Below, piece after piece: positions 7,774 to 15,005 of a DNA stretch of 29,361 bases. The translations under genes and the position numbers were made by a program. Under the pieces are notes generated by a model, which did no database searches, had not been told where the DNA came from, and saw only the letters and a program-made list of their open reading frames with translations. How positions within the stretch are numbered: the first letter of the stretch is position 1; every line of letters starts with the position of its first letter. Source of the stretch: Marine Group I thaumarchaeote SCGC AAA799-O18 (GTDB lineage: Archaea > Thermoproteota > Nitrososphaeria > Nitrososphaerales > Nitrosopumilaceae); the NCBI GenBank assembly GCA_000746705.1, contig JOTC01000002.1, positions 1 through 29,361 of the forward strand, given 5' to 3'.

Positions 7774-9323
7774 TGTTCACCTTTGGATTTTTGAGAGTTA
7801 GAGTCAAGTTTCGATCCACCCATCATGAGTCCCAACTTTTCAACGTCCACCTCAGCCCTTGGAACCATGCCCATTAGTTCTCCCTCATAAAGAACTGTTA
7901 TGCGGTCACTCAGTGACAGAATTTCTTCCAGCTCGGTAGAAATTAGCAGGATGGCTGCTCCTTTTTTTCTATTTTCTATTAACGTCTGATGAACATATTC
8001 TATTGCTCCTACATCCAATCCGTTGGTAGGGTTGTGTACAATGATCAGTTTTGGATTACTAGAAAGTTCGCGAGCCAGTACAATTTTTTGCAGGTTACCT
8101 CCCGACAATTGTTTCACTGGAACGTCAATGCTGGGTGTGCGTACGCCAAAATCTGAAACCAGTTTTTTTGCATACTTGTCTATCTCGGATTGGTTCATGA
8201 ACAGTCCCTTCGAAAAACGAGGGGAGCTGAATTTGTCAAGTACCAAGTTTTCAGAAACTGAATACTCTAGGATTGATCCCACGTGCATGCGATCCTCCGG
8301 CGTGTAAGCAACTCCCAAGTTTCTAATTGCTTGTGTAGAAAGTTTGGTGATATCCTTTCCATCCAGTATGATTTTTCCTCCAAGCGCCTTACGCATGCCG
8401 GTTAATACTTCTGCAAGTTCTGGTTGACCGTTACCGTCAACACCAGCTATACCTAAAATCTCCCCGCTCTTTACATCAAGAGAGATATCTTTTAGTGCAA
8501 TCAGATTTCTGTCATTCTTTGCACGCACATTTTTAATTTCTAAAATATTTTTAGTTGAGTCAACTAAATCTTTTTCAAATGATGTTGTCAGCGGTCTGCC
8601 AACCATCATGTTGGCTAATTCTTCCTTGTTTGTGTCAGACGTCTTTACGTTTCCAACTACCTTTCCATCCCGAAGGACAGTTACTCTGTCACTAACTTGT
8701 ATAACTTCGTCTAGTTTGTGCGTAATGAAAATAATCGACAGTCCATCATTAACCATGGATCTGAGAGTTGCAAATAATGAATTAACTTCCTGAGGGCTAA
8801 GTACAGATGTCGGCTCGTCCAGAATGAGTATCTCTACGTCACGATAAAGCGCCTTAATAATTTCAACACGCTGCTGTTCACCAACAGATATTTGCCATAT
8901 CTTTGCTTTGGGATTTACTTGAAGTCCATATTTTTTTGATAAATCCGTTATCTTTTTTTCAGCCGAATCAAAAGGCAGGAAAAATCCTGTTGATTTTAGT
9001 CCTAGTAAGACATTCTCTGTAACCGTGTGAGGAGGTGTCAGCATAAAATGCTGGTGTACCATTCCTATCCCAAGATCAATTGCCTCTAACGGTGATTTGA
9101 TGATTTCACGCTTACCTTGAACGTGAATTTCCCCCTGGTTTGGTTGATACAAGCCATATAGTACGTTCATCAAAGTGCTTTTTCCCGCTCCGTTTTCGCC
9201 CAATAGGCCATGTATTTCGCCACGAAAAAGTTCAAAGTTCACATTGTTATTGGCAGACAAATCACCAAACTTCTTGGTGATTTCTTTCATTTCCAATATT
9301 TTTGACTTTGAATCAGATGCCAT
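7770..9323 (-). CDS. BMP-type ABC transporter ATPase (two nucleotide-binding domains)
   Basis: The 517-residue protein has two ABC domains fused, as in sugar/nucleoside importers of the RbsA/YufO type. Domain 1 is intact: Walker A GENGAGKST (42-50), a signature VGEQQRVEI (about 147-155), Walker B ILILDEP (165-171) and the switch His in IFITHK. Domain 2 is degenerate in the way usual for this family: GVDGNGQPE replaces Walker A (about 294-302), the signature LSGGNLQK is kept (406-413), but Walker B reads VHNPTNGLD, lacking the catalytic Glu. It would power uptake through the two downstream permeases. A 70-bp A/T-rich gap separates it from the binding-protein gene upstream. Confidence 0.9.
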   Translation of the reverse strand: MASDSKSKILEMKEITKKFGDLSANNNVNFELFRGEIHGLLGENGAGKSTLMNVLYGLYQPNQGEIHVQGKREIIKSPLEAIDLGIGMVHQHFMLTPPHTVTENVLLGLKSTGFFLPFDSAEKKITDLSKKYGLQVNPKAKIWQISVGEQQRVEIIKALYRDVEILILDEPTSVLSPQEVNSLFATLRSMVNDGLSIIFITHKLDEVIQVSDRVTVLRDGKVVGNVKTSDTNKEELANMMVGRPLTTSFEKDLVDSTKNILEIKNVRAKNDRNLIALKDISLDVKSGEILGIAGVDGNGQPELAEVLTGMRKALGGKIILDGKDITKLSTQAIRNLGVAYTPEDRMHVGSILEYSVSENLVLDKFSSPRFSKGLFMNQSEIDKYAKKLVSDFGVRTPSIDVPVKQLSGGNLQKIVLARELSSNPKLIIVHNPTNGLDVGAIEYVHQTLIENRKKGAAILLISTELEEILSLSDRITVLYEGELMGMVPRAEVDVEKLGLMMGGSKLDSNSQKSKGEQ

Positions 9324-9393
9324 TTCTGAAGTAATGGTGGACCTCTTAAAGAATATTATTGACGTCTGGAAAATTTTGTGTTAGTTAGAAAAT

Positions 9394-10869
9394 TTATTTT
9401 TTTAAAATTTTCTTTCCAACCGTCATTATCAAAACAGCTGGTGCAACAAAGTACATACCAATGTTTAGCAAGATTACACCGATTCCATATCCAAGCATCT
9501 CTGATTCAGAGTTAATGTCAGCATACTGTAACAAAGTCAAAGATGTCAATAGTGGTGTTAATGCTAGCTTTACTGTCTCTTTGAATGCTGGATTCTCTCT
9601 TTCATAATCAGCTATTACCGGGCTGAATGAATAATAAAATTGGTTGAATCCTGTCATGAAACTAGTACCAGACTCTGTTTGGAGTACAGTGTTATCACGA
9701 ATTTCTCTTAGGAATTGAACCTGTGGTGCCATTTCAGAACCAAATGCTGCGGTAGCTATTAGACAACCACCACCGCCTTCTGAAGCAACTTCAGTTGCTG
9801 CAACTGATTCGTCAACAGTTAATGCAGATTCGCCTGCTGCAGTAAATTCAGCCGTAAAAGGTATAACCAAATGACCGTTTTGTATATCCGAAACAATAGC
9901 ATCTAGATTATTCTTAACATCCTGTGGAACTGCACCTTCATGCTCGTGGAATGGTGCAAGATACACTATGCCGTCTCCAGGTCCACCTGGTCCTGTTTCA
10001 ATACCAGGCTCTATCATTACGCCTTCAAAGTTTCCTTCATTAGTAATTGTATAGGCCATCTCAAATGATTTCTCAATGTCCAATACAAAAGAAGTGAGTA
10101 TTGTGTCAGAAGCCCAATCGAGAGTAACGTTTTGATCAAGAACTGCACCAAATGCATATATTCCATGATCTTGTGCTGCCCTAATCATTCCCTGGCCAGC
10201 TGTATCAGCTGTATGAAATAGTATGTCGGCACCTTGTGCTATCTGTGCTTCTGCAGCTGCGTTACCCTTTGCTGGGTCATCCCAATCATCAGTCCAAGAT
10301 ACTAATACTTCAACATCAGGATTGGTATACATCGCTCCTGCCTTGAAACCTTCAAAAATGTTGATTAGGTTTGGATATGGCTGTCCGCCAACAAATCCTA
10401 CAACGTTAGTCTCTGTCAACATACCAGCAAGTGCGCCTAATGGGAATGTACCTTCTTGCTGCAGTGGAGATATGGATGCTACACCAGGTCCAGAAGCATA
10501 TCCAGTAAATACAAAAATCTTTGTATCTGGGTAATCTGGAGATACAGTCAATGCCGGGTCAGTCCATTGGAAGCCGTGTGCTATAATCAAATCATAATCT
10601 TGTTCAGCAAAATCTCTTAGTGTTGATTCAATATCAGGTATGGCCACACTTTCTGCAGTTCCAAGCTCAAAACCATATTTCTCACTGAGATTGGTTGCAG
10701 CAGTGTAAGCATTAGTACCCCAGCCTTGGTCACTAAACAAGGCATCTGTAACAAGAGCAACCTTTGTAACTTCTGCATGAGCAGGTGGCAAACTAATGCC
10801 TATAACTGCTGTTAAAATTATAATTGATAATAATCCGACGCCAAAGCTGTTTACTTTTGATCGAGCCAA
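9394..10869 (-). CDS. BMP-family substrate-binding protein with CFI-box C-terminal membrane anchor
   Basis: The 491-residue protein begins at a TTG codon with a signal sequence (hydrophobic core at about residues 9-25, cleavage likely near PPAHAE). Residues 34 to about 345 are a BMP/PnrA-type periplasmic-binding domain (VALVTDALFSDQGWGTNAY, IIAHGFQW, VGFVGGQ, DILFHTADTAGQG), the receptor of nucleoside-type ABC importers. After a linker comes GGGGCLIATAAFGSEMAP (365-382) and FYYSFSPVIADY, the 'CFI-box' C-terminal module I recognise from secreted thaumarchaeal proteins, then a final membrane span (about 461-483) and a KKILKK tail. The receptor is thus held on the outer membrane face. It is divergent from fdrA with a 37-bp gap. 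Confidence 0.85.
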   Translation of the reverse strand: MARSKVNSFGVGLLSIIILTAVIGISLPPAHAEVTKVALVTDALFSDQGWGTNAYTAATNLSEKYGFELGTAESVAIPDIESTLRDFAEQDYDLIIAHGFQWTDPALTVSPDYPDTKIFVFTGYASGPGVASISPLQQEGTFPLGALAGMLTETNVVGFVGGQPYPNLINIFEGFKAGAMYTNPDVEVLVSWTDDWDDPAKGNAAAEAQIAQGADILFHTADTAGQGMIRAAQDHGIYAFGAVLDQNVTLDWASDTILTSFVLDIEKSFEMAYTITNEGNFEGVMIEPGIETGPGGPGDGIVYLAPFHEHEGAVPQDVKNNLDAIVSDIQNGHLVIPFTAEFTAAGESALTVDESVAATEVASEGGGGCLIATAAFGSEMAPQVQFLREIRDNTVLQTESGTSFMTGFNQFYYSFSPVIADYERENPAFKETVKLALTPLLTSLTLLQYADINSESEMLGYGIGVILLNIGMYFVAPAVLIMTVGKKILKK

Positions 10870-10880
10870 AACGATAAAAG

Positions 10881-10905
10881 GTATAGAAAAATTGTTTGAT
10901 ATAAA
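10881..10905. promoter_or_regulatory. Interleaved divergent promoters for fdrA and the binding-protein gene
   Basis: The two start codons are only 37 bp apart. GGTATAG (10880-10886) lies about 24 nt before the fdrA ATG. On the minus strand TTTATATC (10898-10905) lies about 30 nt before the TTG of the binding-protein gene and abuts the fdrA start. Each promoter would sit over the other gene's start region, so initiation complexes may compete. Assigned from spacing and composition only. Confidence 0.4.
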
Positions 10906-10906
10906 G

Positions 10907-12505
10907 ATGATCCTAAATATTGTTAAAAAAAATTTTTTTAGGGACTCCGTTCAGATGATGCAGTTTTCTCAGCGACTTAAGGATGTGCAGGGAGTTGTTG
11001 ATGCAGCGATCGTGATGGGAACTGATCTTAATAAAAACACGCTCAAAAACATGGATCTATTAACGGAAGATGGAATTTCTGCTACGGAAAATGATACATT
11101 AATCTCTATTAATTGTCAAGATGAAAATTCGTTGAACAATGCTGCTCAGAAGGCAGAACAATTACTTGTATCAGATTCTGCAAAGGAAAAAAATGAATTC
11201 AATGATCTTTCTTCAGCACTGGAATCCTTTAGCAATGCAAACATTGCGTCATTGTCAATTCCAGGTCAATTTGTTAAAGACATGGCTGTAGAATTAATAA
11301 AAAAACAACTTCATCTCTTTGTTTTTAGTGATCATGTACCGTTGGAAGATGAGATCTACTTGAAAAATCTTGCACTTGAAAACAATGTATTATTCATGGG
11401 ACCAGAAGCTGGAACAACCATACTCAATGGAACTGTGTTTGGATTTGGAAATAGGATAAGAAAAGGTTCCGTTGGAATCATTGGTGCGTCAGGTACTGGA
11501 ATTCAAGAGTCAAGCACTTTGATTGATTTGTTTGGCGAGGGTATATCCCATGCAATAGGAGTTGGTGGAAGAGACTTACGGAATGATATTGGTGGAATGA
11601 TGACTATAAGAGCCATGGAAATTTTTGAAAATGATCCAAACACTGAGGCTGTCTTGCTGGTTTCAAAACCTGTTGACAACGATGTTAGAAATAAAATCAT
11701 AAACAAAATCAATAATTTCTCAAAGAAAAATTATGTTCTTTGTTTGGTTGGTGATAATGAAAACCGTGAAGATACTGACAAGATAAAATTTTCCAAATCA
11801 ATTCAGACATCTGTGCTAAAAACTCTGAAATCTCTAAATGGTGACTCCTACAAAAAAATTAGGAATATTATCAGGAGTCAAGTCAGTGAATCTGTTAAGA
11901 TGGCTGAATCACTTTCCAATAGTTTAAACAATGAACAAAAATTTGTTAGGGGATTTTTTGCTGGTGGTACTCTTTGTTACGAATCTAAAATAATTTTGGA
12001 GCAAATGATAGGGAAAATACACTCTAATCTTAGCTCAGACGGTGAGTATTCCATTAAGGGAAATGCATCTAGTAAGGAAAATACTTTGATTGATTTTGGT
12101 GAGGAGGAATTTACTTCGGCTAGACCACATCCTATAATTGATCCCTTGCTAAGGAAGAACAGAATTCTTGAGGATGCCAATGATCCAAATGTTGGTGTGA
12201 TAATTATTGATATAATATGTGGAATTAATGCCGCAAAAAATACTATATCATTTCATGCTGAAACCATAAAAAAAGCTATTGAGATTGCTGAGGAAAATGG
12301 TAGAAAATTATCTGTCTTTGCATACATTTGCGGAACAGAAAAGGATGTAAGTGAAAATGAACTCAAGTTGTTGACAGACTCCGGCGCCAAACTTTTTACA
12401 TCTAACGCTTTGATGAGTTTTGCAGCTGCACTTGTTGTCAACAAACCAGATGAAAACTTGATTAAAAAAATTCGTTCTGAATTTCTAGAGGGAGAATTGT
12501 TTTGA
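10907..12505 (+). CDS. fdrA: Oxamate carbamoyltransferase subunit AllF-like (FdrA family)
   Basis: The 532-residue protein is homologous to E. coli FdrA/AllF. I chose the ATG at 10907 because the sequence from there (MILNIVKKNFFRDSVQMM, then AAIVMGTDLNK) aligns with the FdrA N terminus; a longer frame back to 10796 would overlap the divergent gene. The middle (about residues 115-300) is succinyl-CoA-synthetase-alpha-like: PGQFVKDMA, FMGPEAGTTI, GSVGIIGASGTGIQ, GVGGRDLRNDIGG. FdrA, DUF1116 and DUF2877 proteins together make the oxalurate-cleaving carbamoyltransferase. Its stop overlaps a 52-codon frame carrying what is usually a fused tail segment. Composition is very AT-rich, unlike AllG. The older name 'acyl-CoA synthetase FdrA' should not be read as an acyl-CoA function. 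Confidence 0.82.
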   Translation: MILNIVKKNFFRDSVQMMQFSQRLKDVQGVVDAAIVMGTDLNKNTLKNMDLLTEDGISATENDTLISINCQDENSLNNAAQKAEQLLVSDSAKEKNEFNDLSSALESFSNANIASLSIPGQFVKDMAVELIKKQLHLFVFSDHVPLEDEIYLKNLALENNVLFMGPEAGTTILNGTVFGFGNRIRKGSVGIIGASGTGIQESSTLIDLFGEGISHAIGVGGRDLRNDIGGMMTIRAMEIFENDPNTEAVLLVSKPVDNDVRNKIINKINNFSKKNYVLCLVGDNENREDTDKIKFSKSIQTSVLKTLKSLNGDSYKKIRNIIRSQVSESVKMAESLSNSLNNEQKFVRGFFAGGTLCYESKIILEQMIGKIHSNLSSDGEYSIKGNASSKENTLIDFGEEEFTSARPHPIIDPLLRKNRILEDANDPNVGVIIIDIICGINAAKNTISFHAETIKKAIEIAEENGRKLSVFAYICGTEKDVSENELKLLTDSGAKLFTSNALMSFAAALVVNKPDENLIKKIRSEFLEGELF

Positions 12506-12660
12506 TACCAAACAATCTTCGAGTAATAAATATCGGCTTGCGGTTTTTTTATCAATCCTTAACGGAACAAAAAGTTGAGACCGCGCATGTCAACTGGGAG
12601 CCAAAACCAAAACTTGAAAAAGATATTGAAGATATACTTGATAAAATCGATAGCGATTGA
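12502..12660 (+). CDS. Detached FdrA/AllF-associated small protein (52 aa)
   Basis: This short frame starts at TTG, overlapping the fdrA stop by 4 nt (TTGA), and ends in TGA. It encodes MIPNNLRVINIGLRFFYQ, then AHVNWEPKP and an acidic helix ending in DILDKIDSD. From memory, bacterial FdrA-cluster proteins contain a related 'VNVGL...VVHVDWxPP' segment, often fused to a larger subunit; here it is a separate product. The tight overlap and the preserved motif argue that it is real and translationally coupled to fdrA. It is probably a structural part of the carbamoyltransferase complex. A sequencing frameshift at the fdrA end is the main alternative. Confidence 0.65.
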   Translation: MIPNNLRVINIGLRFFYQSLTEQKVETAHVNWEPKPKLEKDIEDILDKIDSD

Positions 12661-12676
12661 TGCATTTTTGTAATCG

Positions 12677-12686
12677 CTTATATAGC
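12677..12686 (+). promoter_or_regulatory. TATA box for carbamate kinase gene
   Basis: CTTATATAGC is a good archaeal TATA box about 36 nt upstream of the ATG at 12718, predicting transcription start near 12708 and a leader of roughly 10 nt. It suggests that the kinase has its own promoter rather than depending only on read-through from fdrA. Confidence 0.5.
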
Positions 12687-12717
12687 TTTTTGGCTAAATG
12701 TCAATATTCTGAATAGT

Positions 12718-13704
12718 ATGGGCAAAAAAAACCAAAATGATTCTAAGAAAATAGTAATCGCACTTGGTGGAAATGCCATTTTGCAAAAAGAACAAATTGG
12801 CACACATGAAGAACAGCAAGAAAATATCAAAAAAACGGCAAAAAGTATTGCTTCTGTTGTTCTAGGTAAACACCAGTACAAAGTTTCAGCTATTACTCAC
12901 GGTAATGGACCACAAGTAGGAAATTTACTCCTACAACAGGAATTTGCAAAGAATATGCCTAACCTACCGATGCACACGGTTATAGCTATGACGCAAGGTC
13001 AAATTGGATATATGCTACAACAGGCACTTCAAAACGAGTTTTTAAAATTAAAAAAAAATAAAAGGGTTGTAAGTTTGGTTACTCAAACACTCGTATCCAA
13101 AAATGATCCAAAATTTGGTAAAAGTTCTGCAAGTAAGCCTATAGGTCCTTTCCTAACAGAGACTGAGGCAAAAAAGTTAAGGGATAAGACAGGCTATATC
13201 GTTAAGAAAGTAAAACCTACTGGAGAAAAAACATGGAGAAGAGTAGTTGCGTCTCCAAAGCCGCTAGAAATTGTTGAATTAGATATATTGAAAGAATTCA
13301 TTGATGATGATTCCTGTTTACCGATTGCTGGTGGTGGCGGTGGAATACCTGTAATCAAGAGTGGTTCTAGTTTTAAGGGAATAGACTGTGTGGTTGATAA
13401 GGATCATGTTGGAGCTTTGATTGCAAAATCTATTGGAGCTTCGGTACTTTTGATTCTAACAGACGTAGACAAAGTAAAATTGAATTATGGCAAGCCGAAT
13501 GAGAGCGACTTGGATGCCCTAACTGTAAAAACTGCAAAAAAGCTTCTAAAAGAAGGACAGTTTTTGGAAGGAAGTATGAAACCAAAGATACTGGCAATGA
13601 TAGATTTCTTAGAATCTGGAGGAGATATGGGTATTATCACATCTTTAGACAATGCTCTAGCAGCGTTAAATGGCAAAGCTGGTACAATTATTTCAAAAAA
13701 TTAA
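12718..13704 (+). CDS. arcC: Carbamate kinase
   Basis: The 328-residue protein belongs to the amino-acid-kinase fold and has the full carbamate kinase set: IALGGNAIL (14-22), HGNGPQVGN (61-69), MTQGQIGYMLQQAL, PIGPF, RRVVASPKP, AGGGGGIPV, DKDHVGALIA, LTDVDKV and FLEGSMKPKI. The enzyme interconverts carbamoyl phosphate + ADP and carbamate + ATP; carbamate falls apart to CO2 and ammonia. Next to AllF/G/H homologues it matches the AllK role in allantoin catabolism, giving one ATP and one ammonia per carbamoyl phosphate. The reverse use, making carbamoyl phosphate for PyrB (27208-28137), cannot be excluded. Its 3' end overlaps the convergent allH gene by 17 bp. Confidence 0.93.
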   Translation: MGKKNQNDSKKIVIALGGNAILQKEQIGTHEEQQENIKKTAKSIASVVLGKHQYKVSAITHGNGPQVGNLLLQQEFAKNMPNLPMHTVIAMTQGQIGYMLQQALQNEFLKLKKNKRVVSLVTQTLVSKNDPKFGKSSASKPIGPFLTETEAKKLRDKTGYIVKKVKPTGEKTWRRVVASPKPLEIVELDILKEFIDDDSCLPIAGGGGGIPVIKSGSSFKGIDCVVDKDHVGALIAKSIGASVLLILTDVDKVKLNYGKPNESDLDALTVKTAKKLLKEGQFLEGSMKPKILAMIDFLESGGDMGIITSLDNALAALNGKAGTIISKN

Positions 13705-14572
13705 GTTTTGTTAATATTAAATTTCTAAAGTCATTATCAAAAACAAACACCGTAGCTATAATCGCACCTATGCTTGCATCCATACCGCTGGATCTGCCCA
13801 CTGGAACAAGATCCATTAAAGGAAATTTCGTTTTGTTTTCTCCTGACAATAAAAAATTAACAAACACCTCAAGTGGTTCAATAACAATATCATTCTGAGA
13901 ATAATCAATGAATTTTTTGCTAGCCCAGTTAGTGTTCCCCATGACAATAAATTTTATGCTCTTATCATTTGAACATAAAAGAATTCTATTCAGACAAAAT
14001 AAGAAGCCAACTATAAAATCATCACCTGAAGGAGTAAATCCGTTTCCTAACCCAACAATACTTGAAAGTTGGTCTGACAATTTCATCAAATCATGTTTTT
14101 GCGTAGATTCTGATATCAATCTGATTGAATCTGATAACTCGTTGAAAAATGGTGAGTGATTGTCAAGAATACTTCCTGAAGTGTCAAGCAGATTCATTTC
14201 ATCCACAGAAAACAAGATCCTATTACGCAAACCAGATTTTATTCCATGATCTTTTGTTATGGGATAAATTTTCGAGTTTTTAGTATTAAATCCTATAGTT
14301 TCTAACTTTAATCCATCTGATGTTTTGATAGCCTTTTTGTTGATACAATCTAATTCCAAAAAATTAACGGGTGGGTTAAGATTCAGATTGATTGGAGCTT
14401 TTACATCCTTTGAAGTTAAGCAGATTAAATCATCATCCCTAGTTTTCAAATAAACCGTATTTTCAAAAACTTTTACAGTTTCACCAATTGTATCACCATC
14501 AGAATACGATTCTATAAAATTTAGTGCTGATTTTCCAATTGTGTTAATTTCAAAATCCAATACAGATTTCAT
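13688..14572 (-). CDS. allH: Oxamate carbamoyltransferase subunit AllH-like (DUF2877, YlbF family)
   Basis: The 294-residue protein has the diagnostic DUF2877 motif GLGNGFTPSGDDFIVGFL (about residues 165-182; bacterial form GLGPGLTPSGDDFLxG) and a C-terminal LVPVGRSSGMDASIGAI in place of the usual HGTGSGRD-type motif. DUF2877 proteins are the third subunit of the oxalurate carbamoyltransferase. The gene is AT-rich like fdrA. It lies 7 nt downstream of the allophanate-hydrolase-C-like gene on the same strand, so the two are one operon, and it converges on carbamate kinase with a 17-bp overlap. The N-terminal half is divergent, so confidence comes mainly from the motif and the company it keeps. 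Confidence 0.78.
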   Translation of the reverse strand: MKSVLDFEINTIGKSALNFIESYSDGDTIGETVKVFENTVYLKTRDDDLICLTSKDVKAPINLNLNPPVNFLELDCINKKAIKTSDGLKLETIGFNTKNSKIYPITKDHGIKSGLRNRILFSVDEMNLLDTSGSILDNHSPFFNELSDSIRLISESTQKHDLMKLSDQLSSIVGLGNGFTPSGDDFIVGFLFCLNRILLCSNDKSIKFIVMGNTNWASKKFIDYSQNDIVIEPLEVFVNFLLSGENKTKFPLMDLVPVGRSSGMDASIGAIIATVFVFDNDFRNLILTKLNFLK

Positions 14573-14579
14573 CAGTAAT

Positions 14580-14960
14580 CTATTTCTTAAGGCTGGCTAT
14601 GTAAGCACGCCAATCACCGAAATTGGAAATGTCTTTGTAATTTGACTCTGCTGCCTCCCTTGGGAATAATACACCTTTGACTGTGCTCCCATTGTTCAAT
14701 TTAACATCGCCAAAATATAGGCCAGATGGCTCTCCATTTTTTACCCGCTGAAAGATTTCGTCGTTCATACTGTACATTTCTCCTGCAACTGAAACTCCAC
14801 CTTCCTCAACTTCAAACATACCAGGATGAATATCATCAATAGAATAAAGACGATAAATTGGAAGAGTGTGAAATTCGCCAAGAAAATTGGCGCCGTCCAA
14901 ATTTTTATGCAGTGTCAGTCCGCGCATTAACGTACCATTAACAAATAATTCAATTGTCAT
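14580..14960 (-). CDS. Stand-alone allophanate hydrolase C-terminal domain-like protein
   Basis: The 126-residue protein matches the C-terminal domain of allophanate hydrolase (AtzF/DUR1,2) over its whole length: LFVNGTLMRGLTLHKNL, a PIYRLYSI core, an AGEMYSM strand, IFQRVKNGEPSGLYFGDV, VKGVLFPREAAE and the closing DISNFGDWRAYIASL. The fold is gamma-glutamylcyclotransferase-like. In yeast-type allophanate hydrolase this domain acts on N-carboxycarbamate after the amidase step; in bacterial AtzF it also stabilises the oligomer. No amidase domain precedes it here, so it acts alone or with another partner. It is followed 7 nt later by allH. A T/A-rich box at about 14983-14993 sits at leaderless promoter distance. 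Confidence 0.7.
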   Translation of the reverse strand: MTIELFVNGTLMRGLTLHKNLDGANFLGEFHTLPIYRLYSIDDIHPGMFEVEEGGVSVAGEMYSMNDEIFQRVKNGEPSGLYFGDVKLNNGSTVKGVLFPREAAESNYKDISNFGDWRAYIASLKK

Positions 14961-15005
14961 TAGGTTTCTTTTGGTTTATTGCCTAAAAATAAAGTGTGAC
15001 TACAA

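Noticed and set aside
10796..10906. Possible longer N terminus of FdrA beginning at 10796
   Set aside because: It would overlap the signal-peptide codons of the divergent binding-protein gene by 74 nt, and the FdrA family N terminus aligns from the ATG at 10907.
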